NCBI GenBank assembly: GCA_000827325.1
Contig: KN832904.1
Coordinates: 86,437-150,436 of the forward strand
DNA from: Oidiodendron maius Zn
Lineage: Eukaryota; Ascomycota; Leotiomycetes; Myxotrichaceae
Length of the DNA stretch: 64,000 nt
Direction: 5' to 3'
Made by a program: the position numbers and the translations under genes. Positions 12,010-25,267 of the stretch are shown piece by piece (positions within the stretch are counted from its first letter, which is position 1; each line of letters opens with the position of its first letter). The notes below the pieces were generated by a model. It did not search any database. It was not told the DNA's origin and saw only the letters and a program-made list of their open reading frames with translations.

Positions 12010-13709
12010 GACTAGCTGCTTTGGAAGAGGAACGGAAGAGACGTAAGAGGGATATGTTTCAGTAGAGAGAGGTAAGAGAGATATATAAGTAGAGATAGGG
12101 ATCGAAGGACAAGAGCCGAGTAAAACTTCGCCACGAAAGTGACCCAAAGGAGACTAGCCCATTGAATTATAAGCTCTAGAGGCAGGCCACTATTTTATGA
12201 CTTTGGCATCCCCCGGTGAGCAAGGGTTATTGCTTCACAAGGTATTGTAGGCTTGGATTCGATCTTAAGTACCTGGAATTAATGCGGGATTTAGATGTGT
12301 CGTGGAGCGGCCACGCTAGCAGGGCTATGTTCTCCAATGAGAAATCTTCGTTGATAATTTGCTTTTTCTGAAATTGAGGGCAACCTATACATTTTATTCG
12401 CGAATCCGAGTGGAGGATTAGTCGTATCCCAACTAGCGTGGCCACTTTCTGACGGACGAAGGGAGAAAATATTGAGTGGCGAGTGAGCGGCATGTAGCCA
12501 TGAAGGATTCTTACTCCTCTCCTGTTATGGGAATTGGGGGTATAGGACATTGGGAGGGTCAATTTGACCGAGTTCAAACCTATTGCCTTAAGCGACAAAA
12601 GCCTAGGGACGTTGAGATAGGCTTAAAGGTGCCTGGATGCGATGCTAACAATTACTGTACGGCAATGCTTCCGCATTACTAGGGGGGTGCTAGCTAACTA
12701 GCATGTGTTATGTAACCTGATCGAAGGGGAAGAGTTCTAGAATTAGATTGCAGGACCCAAAACCTACCACAACATGCGAATAACGATAAGATAATAAAAG
12801 AAGGAAATATTAATGAATATTAACCAACTTCTAGCGGGTGTACTATAATCAGGTAAGAGAGAGAGATAAGGATTGTCAACCTCATCGTTATGGGGCCAGA
12901 TGGTGGCGCTTGCATGGTTGACGGACTGCCTAGGCTATTTCTTGACTCTCGGTTATACCTTCAGACCAGGAATGAAGCCGGGGGAGATAAGTGGGGTATA
13001 AATATATTAACGGGCGAGTGAGCGGGACGCAACCAAATTAAGTTCTTATTCTTCTCTCCGATTCTGGAAATTGGGAAGTCATTTCGACTCTAGTCAAATT
13101 TATCGAGGCCGAGGTCAACTTGGCGGCGCAGCACAAGGCCATCAGGTAGGGTTCGTTGTTACTGTGTAGGGCAACCATGTAGCTTCTAAGCCCATGGTTG
13201 ACCATTTGCCAATTTGAGTTGATTGAGGAGTCGTCTCGCCTTAGCACCACGTGCGCATAATATTCATGTCCTTAAGCAAAGGGGTCATATAATGTGCTAT
13301 GATTGTAGTATGACAGTTTAAAGATCATCAAGCTGTGGTTGACCCACTGAGTACTCTTTGCGGTCCCATCAGGATGCTCCAGAGCCCCAAAAGGCTTAAG
13401 ATTCCAAGGGTATTTTCAGCCGAGGCACTTCCAGTTCACTCGGAGCAATAATTAAGTTAGTACTGTCCCCAATCCCCTTGAATATTGTACATCCCCCACT
13501 TATTTCAACATCCCGCTTATGTACCACAGACCCCTCTAGAATATTGATTTTTTGTAGGATGTAAATAACACGATACTAAAATCTCCTATATTTAGAAGTA
13601 AATAACTCTAGATTATTATAGAACACTATAAAATCCAGCTACTAGATTTTAGCGGCAATGTAAGCCGAGGATGCACTATTTTCAAGGCGGGGGCGCATGG
13701 TACATCTAC

Positions 13710-13919
13710 ACGTTACATTAAGGTTCATAGTACGGGTGTGCATAAGGGGGCCGCGCACACTGGGATCAGGTCTTTTCTATTCGCATTATGCATATTTCTT
13801 TCCTTTTTCAGATAATACGTTACATTAAAGTTCATGGTAGGGCGTTGAGAAGAAGGCCATGCACACTAGTCAATCCTTTCTATTCGCACTATGCATATTA
13901 CTTTCCATTTTCAGATAAT
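13710..13919 (+). repeat. Tandem duplication of a ~105-bp unit
   Basis: Copy 1 is 13710-13816 and copy 2 is 13817-13919. Each begins acgttacattaa and ends ttcagataat, and both contain tttctattcgca and atgcatatt. They differ by scattered substitutions and small indels. Confidence 0.85.
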
Positions 13920-14679
13920 AAAGACTAGAATATTAGCCATTATACAGCTTTACAGTAGCATACCGTCAATGAAATTAGAGCTACATAAATCGCAGCTGCC
14001 TTTCCTCATTGTCAGGTGCTTCCCGTACAGAGTGATGGAGTCGACTGCATATTAGTGAGCACTTGGAGTGTACACAGCTATAGCCGGTGAAAGGCGTGCC
14101 CCACTGAACATGACTGGGGTGGGGGGATCCTGCATTGCATCTCCGCGAGGCCGATGTTGCGGGATGCATCGTGGCCTCGGAGGCGGCCACGTAAATGGCC
14201 TCTAGTGGCTTCGCAGTAAGCTGACAGCGGTCGGGAACGCTTACTTGGCGCGGCTGGCGTGCCTACATTATAATAAGTCATGTTATCTTCAGATATCTCT
14301 ATGGCGACACTATACAAAACTAGAACTCGGTTTCAAGAAACCTCTAAGAAGCTAATTCAGGTTTAATTAAGCATGAAAACAGCCATTAAGATGTCTATGA
14401 GCCTAGAGTGGAAAGAGAGAGGGATTTTTAAAAGGTTTAGGTTCGATTTATTAGTTGGATTCTATAGGAGACTTAGCGGAGGTAGCTGTTAAGATAGTAG
14501 AACAAGGTCGAATTAATGAGATTGAGCTAGAGGATACCACTTATTGAGGTAGAAATTAGTTGGTGGTACAGTATAGATACCTGTGATAAAATGTAAAACT
14601 GCGCAGATATACGGGCTGCACTGAGAAAACGTTCCGCGCAAGGAAAAGCAATTTGGCCGTGATTTTGGCGGCCGTTAAA

Positions 14680-14760
14680 TTTATAATGTGCCACCACAAC
14701 ATTTATAGTGTGCCACCACAACATTGATATTTACCCACCACTGAATTTATACTGTGCCCC
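14680..14760. repeat. Short tandem repeats, gtgccaccacaacat units
   Basis: Two close copies of a 24-base unit containing gtgccaccacaacattta, followed by two weaker copies (ttacccaccactgaattta, tgtgcccccactag). Possibly the edge of a decayed element. Confidence 0.6.
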
Positions 14761-14940
14761 CACTAGTTGGACTCTACCTACTTCAAATTATACATATCTA
14801 CCTCCCTATGTACTAGTACGCTGTAACCATAGTATATCACTATGAAGAATGTAGTACATTATAACTAAAATTACAGTATGGTATTACTAAGATTATAAGT
14901 GTGTATTTCCGCTAAGGCTGTCCCCTCATCTGGTAGAGTC

Positions 14941-15165
14941 TAGCTAGTATCTGCCGGACGACGGGATAATATTACTCACTATCCCTTCACCCGCAGAAAC
15001 CAGCCATGCAAGTAAGAATGTGCCATCCAATAATAAACCTGTATTATGTATCGATTTAGGTGCAGTTGTTCATAAATTTGTGAATTTCATCTCAGTTCAG
15101 TCCAAACCGTAACAGAATACTGAAACCCCTACTAACGTGGCTAGTCTCTGCCGGACGAGGGGATA
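14941..15165. promoter_or_regulatory. Repeated motif ctgccggacgaNgggata, two copies
   Basis: Copies at 14941-14968 and 15139-15165 share ctagt, then tctgccggacga and ggggata/cgggata, in the same orientation. They lie about 530 and 330 bases upstream of the sugar transporter ATG at 15492. They could be binding sites for a regulator recognising CGG-containing sequence, or relics of a duplication. Confidence 0.35.
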
Positions 15166-15491
15166 GCGCATAATCACCAACATGTCTAAATATTGCCCCT
15201 GAAACTATGCAATTATTATATTCGCATCTTAATGGCTGAAATAGGAAAGTGGTGCGAAAATTCCCTGGCCCATACTTCTGTGCCTATGCCCTTAAATACC
15301 CCGTCTTGTGAGTTTCTTGAACAGGATAAAAATCTACACTCGACAGTTAATTACATATCCAACATATACGCGTGAGTCCTTGTTCCCTTGTAAAATCTTC
15401 AAATAGAACAATTCCGCTGAACCAAGGAAACAGTGGTTATTCTCAGAGACGTCTCTAACCATTCACCTCTCTTTCGGCAGCGGCTGCAGGC

Positions 15492-17390
15492 ATGGAGACA
15501 GAAAAGATCGTCCCAACAGAGCAGGAGCTCAAGGGCTTTGACTTTAATGACCCGGTCGTCATCGAGCTCATTAATCACGCCCGAGAGGGCGACGCGGCTG
15601 ACCGGGCATTGACGGTGGTTCAGGCGCTGGGGAAGTACAAGAAAGCCGTTTTTTGGGCTGTTGTATTGTCCACTAGCCTTATAATGGAGGGATATGATAT
15701 TATTATCGTTTGTAGATTTCTCAGAACTCCTCATCATTTATTTTTAAGGCGCCATAGAATCCGAACACTAATAGCTAATTTAGATTAATTCATTCCTTGG
15801 CCAAACCCAATTTCAAGCCCGATTTGGGATATACGACCCTGTTCAGGGTTACAATGTCATCCCTCCATCGTGGCAGTCAGGCTTGACCAACTCGTCTCTC
15901 GTTGGCCAATTGTGCGGACTTCTAGTTAACGCATATGTTCAAGATCGAATTGGCTGTCGACCAACAATGATGTTTTTTATGGCATGGATGGCAGTTATGA
16001 TATTCATACCATTTTTTTCGCCCTCCTTAGGTGTCTTAGCTTTTGGAGAGTTCATGTGCGGCATCTCGTGGGGAGTTTTCCAGGTAACTCTTAACGTATA
16101 GAGATGTAAAATCAGCTGCCAAGCTTATCATTGTCTAGACAGTATCAACGGCCTACGCTTGCGAGGTCGTCCCAACAATTCTCCGACCTTATACCACGGC
16201 ATATGTCTGTCTGTGTTGGGGAGCCGGGATTCTCCTTTCCTCCGGTGTCGTCCGAGCCGTGGCAAATCTCGAAGGCGATCTTGGCTGGCGTCTTCCTTTC
16301 GCTCTTCAATGGATCTGGCCGGTTCCCCTCTTTATTGGCGCGTATTTTGCCCCCGAATCTCCCTGGAGTGCTGTCAGGCGGGGCAAGATTGATCTAGCAA
16401 GAAGGAGTCTAATGCGTCTGCGCCAAGACACATCTAATAAAGAGCGGGAGGTAAACGCCAGCCTTGCATATATTAGACACACAACCGCCTTAGAGCAGGC
16501 TGAGAGGGGGGATGCGAGCTTTTGGGAATGTTTTCAGGGAACAAACTTGCGGCGAACCGAAATTGTTTGTAAATCTTGTGCTAATGTGGTGTGATATCTG
16601 ACTAACACAACCTTGATTAGAACAGCGTAGCCACGGCAGGTCAGCTCCTTTGTGGTAATACTTTACTAGGCTATTCCGTCGTCTTTCTCGAGGCAGCGGG
16701 GCTTTCTGAGCTCCAGGCGTTCGACGTTAATATTTCTCTTTCCGCATGTTGGGTCCTTGGGGTCATCCTTTGTTGGTTTCTTTTCCCTTATTTCGGCCGG
16801 GCAACTATCTACATGAGTGGCATGACCTTCATGTTCTTCTGCCTTCTAGCTATTGGAGGTCTCGGCTTCACACATAATAAGCACGCTGAAATTGCTATTT
16901 GCGTACTATTGGTCATTTCAACGCTATGCGCTATGATAACGGTTGGGCCAGCCTGTTATCCAATTATAGCAGAGATACCATCAGGTAGATTAAGGTACAA
17001 GACTATCGTGATTGGGAGATTTGTGTCTAACATTACGGGGCTTTTGTCTAATTGCGTAACGCCGCGTATGATCTCTCCTATCGGTAAGTCTTCTTATTCA
17101 ATGCTCTAGAATCTTGAGTCATTCACGACTTCAGCTTACACTTCACCCCCCGTTCAGCTTGGAACTGGGGAGCCAAAACTGCCCTATTTTATGCAGGGAC
17201 AAACCTCTTGACCAATATCTGGTGTTGGTTTCGTCTTCCTGAGACGAAGAACCGCACATTTGGCGAGATTGACTTGCTTTTTGATAATAAAATTCCTGCA
17301 AGAAAGTTCAAGCATACAAATGTTGATCGTAAGTCGTTTTCTTCCTTCAAGATACGGAACTAATTTACGACAATAGAATTTGCTTATTAG
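15492..17390 (+). CDS. MFS sugar transporter (maltose/alpha-glucoside permease-like)
   Basis: Plasma-membrane sugar:proton symporter of the SP family. Six exons keep one frame: 15492-15707, 15784-16083, 16139-16564, 16621-17083, 17158-17328, 17377-17390 (529 residues). Motifs in order: MEGYD at the first membrane segment; INSFLGQTQFQARFG; NAYVQDRIGCRPTMM (loop 2-3 signature); WGVFQTVSTAYACEV; PESPWSAVRRGK (the PESPxxL-like signature, with Leu replaced); the second-half R-x-G-R-like loop near FPYFGRATIYMSG; AEIPSGRLRYKTI; AWNWGAKTALF; and PETKNRTFGEID. Two introns use GTTTGT donors. The last exon adds only four codons. The Leu change in PESPW and the short C-terminus are slight deviations; otherwise the gene looks functional. 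No sugar-metabolising enzyme is next to it. Confidence 0.92.
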
Positions 17391-20300
17391 AACGCGTACG
17401 AGATTAAGGGTGTCGGTATTGAGTATTTTAAAAGGTGGTCTTCTTTGTCAAAATTTCGCTCTATTACTATAGTGCAACAAAGGATATTCCATAGCAATAT
17501 ATGCCGGATTAAACGGCTACGACAAATCAACTCCCCTTGACATATTTTTGATCTAATTGAAATATTTACCGCATATGCCGAAAGGCAGGCACTGGAAAAA
17601 TGACCTACTACTTAGAATGATGTAAGCTTTCAGAGAGAATAGTCATTTTCAATGTCTGTGGCAGGTGTCCACTAAACCAGCCTATGTATAAGGCTTTGAC
17701 CGAAGACTTTGTATGTATTAGGAAATCGTAAGCTATCATGGAATCTTTAGAATATGAACGTGAAGGCTATTCGATGAGGGGGAGTAATGGAAACTAATCG
17801 TAGAAAATAAGGCTCAATATGATGAAGTGGCTGCATATGAGTTAATTGATTGAAAATAAGTTGAATGCACTAAGTTAAACCAAGATTGCATTTGTCATCA
17901 GGGTGGGGACCTCAAACACACACATCATGAACTCGTATTCAGGAACTCGCATCTAGGTGTATTCAAGCTAAAACTCTTGACTATAATCACATACGAACGG
18001 ATGTCTGTAGGTGCCTCGTAATTGACACCTAGTGAGTCTATATAGCTCGAGCTTTACACCCAATAAGTTCCTTAGTTGCACTCATACTGTACCACAATAT
18101 GCATGTCCCCTCCAAATTTATGCTTACGTTTAGCTTATAGTATCTTAAGCACAACTTTACTGACAAGATCATTGAGAACATGCATATTTAGATAGCTCCT
18201 GGCTTTGCAGCAACCTAAACTGTTTTAGCCGCATTGTGGGATGTATTTCCTATAGAGAGAAAAGGAGAGAGCGAGCATTACAACGTCACTAGACTCTAGA
18301 TAAAGGCCAGACGTTTAAAGTTTGGCTCGAATTACTTCAACAAGATGAATCTTCGATTGGAAAGAATCCTATCCGGATACGGGCACATCGATATCCCTAA
18401 AATATCTACAGCCATAGCTACGAATTATGCGACTTAGGGTTATGTGAATCGAAGGTTGGTAGGTACCGATGACTTGTCGATGTCGTTCTAGATAGATTAT
18501 TGGCCATGTCTTGGTCAGGAGTATAGGGAGGAGTGAGTGGGAATGGCGGATATACTTTGAAACTGCCTCACGCTACTCTCCCTTGCACTGATGACACGTA
18601 CCTTCGCCTCTTACTTTATTAAAGAAGCTTTTGCCCTGCACCGTAACTACCTGTAAACCTCGCCACTACACGCTCCTGTGCTTCCTCGGCTCCCTGATCA
18701 GCGATATGACCAGATGTTCGGTCTCGTGAGAGTTGCCGCACAGTTGAATCGCATATCTGGCCGAGCCATTGCGCCGATCCAGACACAGCGGTAACTCTTC
18801 TAGCCGATATAACGTCCCCGTTTGTTGACAAGATAATTTGGTGAGAGCTTTGGCTGGCTGACACATCTTCGAAGACGTTGGTCCGGACTTCGCCTATCTG
18901 CTCGTCCATATCCTCTAGAGGTTGCCGATCAACTGTATTATCCCCCATTTTGGCCCACTTCAAGGCCGACAAGTCAGTTGATGAGTATTTATTGGCGATT
19001 CTATGGTGCATTAGCAGTGATCTACCGAACAAATTTTGGCTAAAACCTTTGTCGGAAAAGCTTTCAATAGTGTAAAGCCGTACGGCTATTGGTAGAGTAA
19101 TTTTCAATGGTTTGATGGGTTAGCTCCATCAGGTGGGAGTACGGGACTATTAACCGGGGCTCGAAACAGAAATAGAAAGAGAATGAAGAGCCTGGGAAGC
19201 AACTAAGTAAAGCGATAAAAGAGCTTCAGGTCTGTGATTGAAGATGCCAACAGATAGGCTACTTCTAACTAAATATCGAACATATAATGAGATGACTAAG
19301 CGGGTGGCCCACATTCGCCTCCTACTATCCCGTCTATGCCGTGTTCGACGTCAATCTTTAGCAGCCGTCGGTCTATAAAGTCTGTGATAGGTCGAGATGT
19401 GATCACATGCGTACTTTAGCAGCAATCTTATTGTCCGCCTATATCTCTTGTTCGCTTGTTGACTAGGATCTTTGGCTTGGATTTGCGCTTGATTCGTCCG
19501 CGAGTTTAGAGCCTTTTGGTAACCCGGTGGTATGGTACAGAGGCGGGATGTTGTTTGAAGGCTTGCCGTAGACAGCGAACGAGTAATAAGTTTCTACATC
19601 GGTTCTCTGAAACATGAAGTGTGCATTGCAATCAAAATTGAACCATTTGCTTACCTTGGCACTTTTTGATTCATCCATTGTGGAGATAAGAGGGTGGTTC
19701 TAGTTCAGAACAGAGCACTAGCTTCACAGCTAAGCAACATAGCAAAATTCAGGTACTCATTTATCATCACCAGATGGACATTCAGCTTGGCTGTCAGCTT
19801 CTTGGAAAACAAACTCATCACTACCGAGGTTCGCATCTTGCCTCTCTAACTGATCAACATTGCATCCATTACACGCCAGTATTCCGCGGCTCGGAAGGAT
19901 GAAGAGTACCTCGCAGGCTTGTAGTCAGGTTCTCTAATCGAAGGCCTCGTTTGGTGGATAAGTGGCTCTGACGAAAGAAAGGCATGACGTCCGGGCCATC
20001 CCTAGTTGGTCTAAGGCCTCAGTTCGCCTAGTTGTCCATTTTTTACCTATTTCTAAGCCTCTCGCCACCACATGTACATCGTGTGACTTCATCGAAGGGA
20101 ATCAATTTCAGATCTGCAAAAATAACAATATTATTGTTCGTGAGCACACCGTGATGGCAATGACTACGGGAACGACATATTCCAGGTCAATAGTCTAAAG
20201 TCCCTAGAGTCTAGGCCGTCTGAAGGTCACGAAGACACGTCTATCCAGCATCGGGGCCGCCTTTACCGCTAGACCACAAATCATTCGGAGCTGTTTTGCA

Positions 20301-22940
20301 ATCTTCCTTAATTAACCTGTCTTCTCATTCTGCCTTTTGCACACGGATCGTGGGTCAAATTCTCTGTCTCTTTATTCAAATGTGAAATCTAAAGGACCTT
20401 ACTCGATTGATGTAGCAAGATTAGGCGCATCTCGGACCTCGTTGTCTTGCAGAAATACTCGGAACCCGCGTCTATTCTGTTAGCAGGGCTCTAGTGGCAA
20501 GGATACCTATGATTTGACTGGAAGAATGTGCTGCAGTCAGCCAGTTATACGGTAATAGAGGGATAAGATTTATTCTTTGTTCAGGTCCGAAGAAGGAACA
20601 AGCCACCTCTTCCCATTTAGCTAGTCTTGTTTAATAACATGGCCCCCTAGCTAAGGTAGCTACAGTAATAGTTAACGCCTGCCTCTAGGTGGCGAAAAAA
20701 CCTACATGTCGAAGATAATAATATGTACTTTAACTATAAATATCACGAAATCCGTGTCTATATAGGTATATCCTATAATTTTGTATAAGTCGTATTATCT
20801 AGCTACCCTTTAATACTCTACACTACTCCTGTAAGAAAATTAAGTTCGCATCATCGCCCTTGCGCCTGATTTGCGAACAGAAAGCAAGGATCGGGTTCTG
20901 GTCGGCGTTGTTTATGCAGGTCGAAGACGGCGATATAGTCTGGATGAGGAAGAACAAGAAGATTTTGAAGAGAGTCCTCAGTCTGCCGGTGGTTCACATC
21001 GTGACCAGCTTTTCCTTCTGACGTCTCCTCAAATCAATTAAAAGTGACATGGAACAATATTCTCTCGGTTGGTGGTTTTACGGAGAGAGGAAAGCAATCA
21101 GGGAAGGCAACTTTTTTATATTGTGACCAGAGCTGGTAAATGAAGGGGATGGTAAAGTATTGGAGGCAGTGCAGGCCATTGAAGAGCAGGTAAGCTCTGC
21201 TCAGTTTTGGGAGGACGCTTTTCGTCACTGACTTACGTAGGAATTTTGCGACGAGCCAGGAAATCCAGTTGCTCGCCCTGGAATTGAACTTCAACTAAAG
21301 GATTTTGATTCCAAAGCCTTGCTCGACAACCTTGAATCCCTCACATAGCCGATCTGCATCTCGTCTTCTATGCTTTACGATTTCATATTGAATGCAGAAT
21401 CGCGAACACATAAGGTCAAGGAGGATGGAAAGGAGGAAAAATTAGGACCTGGAACACGTAAGAGACACAGGCGAGAGGACGCCACAGGAAGAATGGTGGA
21501 CCGGGAAAGCACAGCAAACACAAGAGGAGGACGTGGAACAAACGGCTAAATGGACTGCGAGAGCAGATCGGGACTTTGTCTACAGCAGTCCTTCGGCTAG
21601 GTATGACTATGTCTCCTGTGCAATAGAAAAGTTTCAAGATGAGGTGGGATGTACTCTCCGACCATCATGCCCTTACTGCGGCGACCCGAATGAGTGAGAG
21701 ACAAAAACCTCTGGCTAAATTGGCAAAGTTTTCCCCTCCCCCAGGTGCCAGGATAGCCTTTAACTGCGGCAATGAATGTTGGCAATTCCTTCACTAATGG
21801 CCGTGGATGACAGTGACGACAGGACTCCCGGCATCTCCGTCGGTAGCAGCCCTACCAGCATTGCCAGAACCACACTGCATTTGACTCAACACCCCTAGAA
21901 AAGCCCCAATTCCATAGGTCATTGATGCCAATGGGGATTGGGAGATCCACAAAATCATCGCCAAGAGAGGATGTTTATTGTGCAGCACTTCTACTTTAAC
22001 ACTCACCCAGACATGCTAAGGAGCCGAATGGTAATATCAGGCGCAGGGACTGCTAGAAATGATTCATTGAACTTTAGATGGTTAAGATACATAGAGGGTC
22101 GTCAGCCAACAGTGAAGACGAAAACTGCCTGGAATGCTGTCAAATAATAGGCATCAGCCGTGCTGTGCTTCGAGAATGCGCCTCATTAACGAGGCGGTGC
22201 ATTATTTGCCCAAGACTCAGGTGGCTTTCGTGCTGAATGAGTTTGGCCAAAGTGGCCATGGCTGAGAGGACAGCATTATCAAGATCTACTGGCAGTTGAT
22301 CTTTTCAATAACCCCACAGGTCCCATATAACTGTGATTCAAGTTAAGTTACGATGTGATTTCACCTCTGTAATCATTTGCCAGGCTGCTGGTGCTTGTGG
22401 CTGTTCCTGACTGTGGCTAACGCTAGGCTCAAACTGTACCATGTGCGGCCTTGACTGACAACGAGTGAACACTAGGTTAACGCCAGCATCTAAGGCTTCC
22501 TTAATACAAGCTATGCTATCATAGAAGATGCTAGAAGTCCAGTAGCCACACTAGAGCACTATGAAGGCATGTGCTCCCCTTAGGAGATCATGGCGAGATT
22601 GTGCCATGAGTAAAGTATTTTTTTTTTGTGTATGACTGGGTGCGCATCTCGAAGTTAGAACTCATGCGTCATCGCGAAGGAGAAATTCGAGACTTCTAAA
22701 CAATGGATTCGTCTCCGCATTGTGGGTTTCTCTCCACACAGGGACGAACGTTAGTAGGGGCGTCCATTCAAAAAGGGTTGTGGCTGAGCTGTGGCTGAGC
22801 CGAAGGTACAGAAGACCCGCGATAATCTCTAGGTGAGCTTTCTTTTTGATCCTATTTCTGAGTTTTGAACCGGTTGTCTCTAATGCTGCCTCCGTTTTGA
22901 TCTCTCAATATTCTCAAAATTTTGTGAGCTCTCTCTTAAA
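17391..22940. other. Gene-poor 5.5-kb region
   Basis: Almost nothing supportable. Weak minus-strand frames at 18619-19107 and 19463-19678 are listed separately. A plus-strand open stretch at about 20842-21043 (containing GVVYAGRRRYSLDEEEQEDF) looks coding-like but has no start or partner. AT-rich tracts near 20690-20840 resemble RIP-affected DNA. A short direct repeat tgtggctgagc lies near 22780-22800. Confidence 0.4.
18619..19107 (-). CDS. Hypothetical protein or exon
   Basis: A 162-codon minus-strand frame with ordinary composition (for example EDMDEQIGEVRTNVFEDVSA and SGSAQWLGQICDSTVRQLSR). I recognise no family. The smaller minus-strand frame at 19463-19678, starting MDESKSAKVSKWFNFDCNAH, could be its upstream exon, since 19108-19462 has no competing gene, but no splice path was established. 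It may be a remnant. Confidence 0.3.
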   Translation of the reverse strand: MKITLPIAVRLYTIESFSDKGFSQNLFGRSLLMHHRIANKYSSTDLSALKWAKMGDNTVDRQPLEDMDEQIGEVRTNVFEDVSASQSSHQIILSTNGDVISARRVTAVSGSAQWLGQICDSTVRQLSRDRTSGHIADQGAEEAQERVVARFTGSYGAGQKLL

Positions 22941-25065
22941 ATGTCGACATACAACTACCAACACCTCCAATCTTCTTCCGAGACTCGACTCCTTCGACTA
23001 GAACCGGCAGCTCGATATCACGATACATTAATCGGTAGCATAATCCATACCTCTCTCTACTCCGGTACTCACACTTATGAGGCCTTATCATACGTGTGGG
23101 ACAGCTCTTCAAATGCCTGGACTTCGACATACAACTGGAGTCCACCAAGCATAAAATTTGCTTTCTACCCCTTGTCCCGCAATGATTTCGAAGAAATTCC
23201 TGAAAGCTCCTACGATGATAGTGACCAACTAGTCGTTAATATGTCACCTGGAGAGATTATTTGTGATGGCCAGACAGTCACCATTGGAGCTGAACTCTTC
23301 GACGCATTGAGACGGCTTCGACTTCGAGACAGTCAGCGTACGATTTGGATAGATGCTATCTGCATCAACCAAAAGGATATCATTGAACGAAATATACAAG
23401 TTCAAAGCATGAGAGAGATTTATAGCAAAGCGGACAATGTTCTCATTTGGGTAGGGGAACATTTCTCGTCAGGACCAGCCAGTCAGAATTTGTTGGATTT
23501 CATCTTGGAGCTTGAGGACTTGATCACGAATATTATGAACGAGCATGGACCAAATGACTTACAAGCCATCGAGAGATCTCTTATCGATGGTTATATAGTA
23601 TACAACACTCGCTGGAATTTCTTGAGGGCGTTGCTTTCCCAAGCGTGGTTTGTGAGTTTCGCCCATTCTCTTGACTCCCAGGCTTCCCGCCATTTCTATA
23701 TTGAGAAGTCTCTCAAGGCGTCTAAATTTACCTCATCAAGCCGTCCTAACAGAATTATAGGGTCGAGTATGGGTACTCCAAGAAGTAGTCAACGCAAAGA
23801 AAGCGATTTTGTATGCAGGGTCAGGCAAATGCGACTGGGGCACTATTGCTGCTATCACCAAATGGCTTTCCATGTACGATGTCAACGGCCCTATCAACAT
23901 CCGCCAAACAATTTGTGCTTTGCCTGCCATCGATATGATATGGAACCTCTCTCGACTGAGAGAAGATCCTCGCAAACCACCTCTTCCACACCTGCTAGAT
24001 GTCCTGGTAGATTCACGACTGTCCCGAAGCACTTACCCAGTGGATAAGGTTTACGGTGTCCTTGGACTTGTGTCACCTGAGGACGCATCAAAGATCACGA
24101 TTGACTACGGGATTGCCGCCGGAGACCTTTACCGACAGATCGCCCTGACGGAGTTGTCCCGTATCGGATTGAGTATTCTCTACTTTTGCACCAAGCCTGC
24201 GAAGAAATCGACTGTCAATTGCCCATCATGGGTGCCGGACTGGAGCCAACCGTGTTATCATGACTCACTCTTCAAACTAAAATACAAAAGTTCTGCGGGC
24301 GGAAATTCTTCACCCACTTTCCGGGTAGAAGAGCAGACCCTCATGGTAAAAGGCAGACTGGTCGACACAATTCAGCTCGTGGAGCTAGCAAGACCGATTC
24401 CAGCAGGCGAACAGTCTGATCCGAGGTCCGAGAAAGACGGGCTGGATGATCCAAAGACCAAATTAAGCACGGAGCGGCCCGCGACGAATGATGTCACCGT
24501 GGAGCCAACAGCAGTAGAAGATCTCCCGGCTATGGCAGAGATCCAAGATAAAAACACAACGGACACGCACTTGGATGTCAAGATATGGTCTCACGATACC
24601 TGGTTTCCAAACGTCATGAAAATTGCATTTCCCGAAAACAAATTAACACCAGCTTCTTACCAAGCCCTCTGGAGAACGTGCTGTTGTAATCGCACCACAG
24701 ATGGTGATGTTCCAGAGGCACAATTTGGGGATTATTTTGCTGACTGGACGAAAGCGATGAATGGGCTCAAAGTAAGGGACTTCGAGGGATTTCAGAACAA
24801 ATCGAGGCGATTTATGGATAGCTTTTCTAGGTTCTGTAATAATAGAAGGTTCTTCAGGACTGAAGGGAATAGGCTTGGTTGGGGTCCTGATCAGATGAGA
24901 GGGGGGGATGTAGTGTGTGTGATCAGTGGGGTTGATGTTCCCTTGGTACTTAGAAATTCGGGGGGTAGTGGATTTGAAGTTATTGGTGATGCGTATGTGC
25001 ATGGAATTATGGATGGAGAAGCGATGAGCATGGGACTTGAGGAGAAGGAAATATATCTCGCATGA
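22941..25065 (+). CDS. HET-domain (heterokaryon incompatibility) protein
   Basis: Member of the fungal HET family, which trigger cell death or growth arrest after non-self recognition. Two exons: 22941-23651 and 23761-25065, with a 109-base intron (GTGAGT...TATAG), giving 671 residues. The intron removes a frame break and restores AWFGRVWVLQEVVNAKKAIL, a conserved HET block. Other HET blocks are YEALSYVWD near residue 50 and IWIDAICINQKDIIERNIQV near residue 140. The second half contains YPVDKVYGVLGLVSPEDA and WVPDWS, also typical of long HET proteins. A negatively charged linker follows, then a C-terminal region with GDVVCVISGVDVPLVLRNSG. No NACHT, WD or ankyrin repeats are fused. It stands directly upstream of an AAA ATPase gene in the same orientation. 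Confidence 0.93.
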
Positions 25066-25217
25066 CGCAACAGCCGCCCATACTACAGATAGATTTAGCG
25101 GAAGAAGGAGGTCAGGCACCTCGCAGGGCATTTTTACCAACTGTTAGTTGGTTAAACTGAGGCGGTGCTGACGGGCAAAGCAGGTGGCTGTGCGAAGGGT
25201 CCCAGGCGCTAGGCTCC

Positions 25218-25228
25218 ACTGAATATAT
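25218..25228 (+). promoter_or_regulatory. TATA-like element of AAA ATPase gene
   Basis: The sequence gaatatataaacg lies about 45 bases upstream of the predicted start at 25268, a position compatible with a TATA box. Confidence 0.45.
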
Positions 25229-25267
25229 AAACGCAGCCTCCCTTTGCTACTTTTCATTTCCTCACAG

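Larger units (their letters stand above)
12010..15491. other. Long gene-free, repeat-bearing region
   Basis: No convincing gene in about 3.5 kb. It holds a diverged duplication (12478-12580 and 13013-13110), a tandem duplication (13710-13919), short repeats at 14680-14760, and a repeated motif upstream of the sugar transporter (14941 and 15139). AT-rich tracts near 13540-13640 are RIP-like. Scattered short open frames lack family features. Confidence 0.5.

Noticed and set aside
20221-20285. tRNA-like sequence on the minus strand (ggtctagcggtaaaggcggcc)
   Set aside because: It resembles a D-arm but no acceptor stem, anticodon arm or T-arm pairing could be built.
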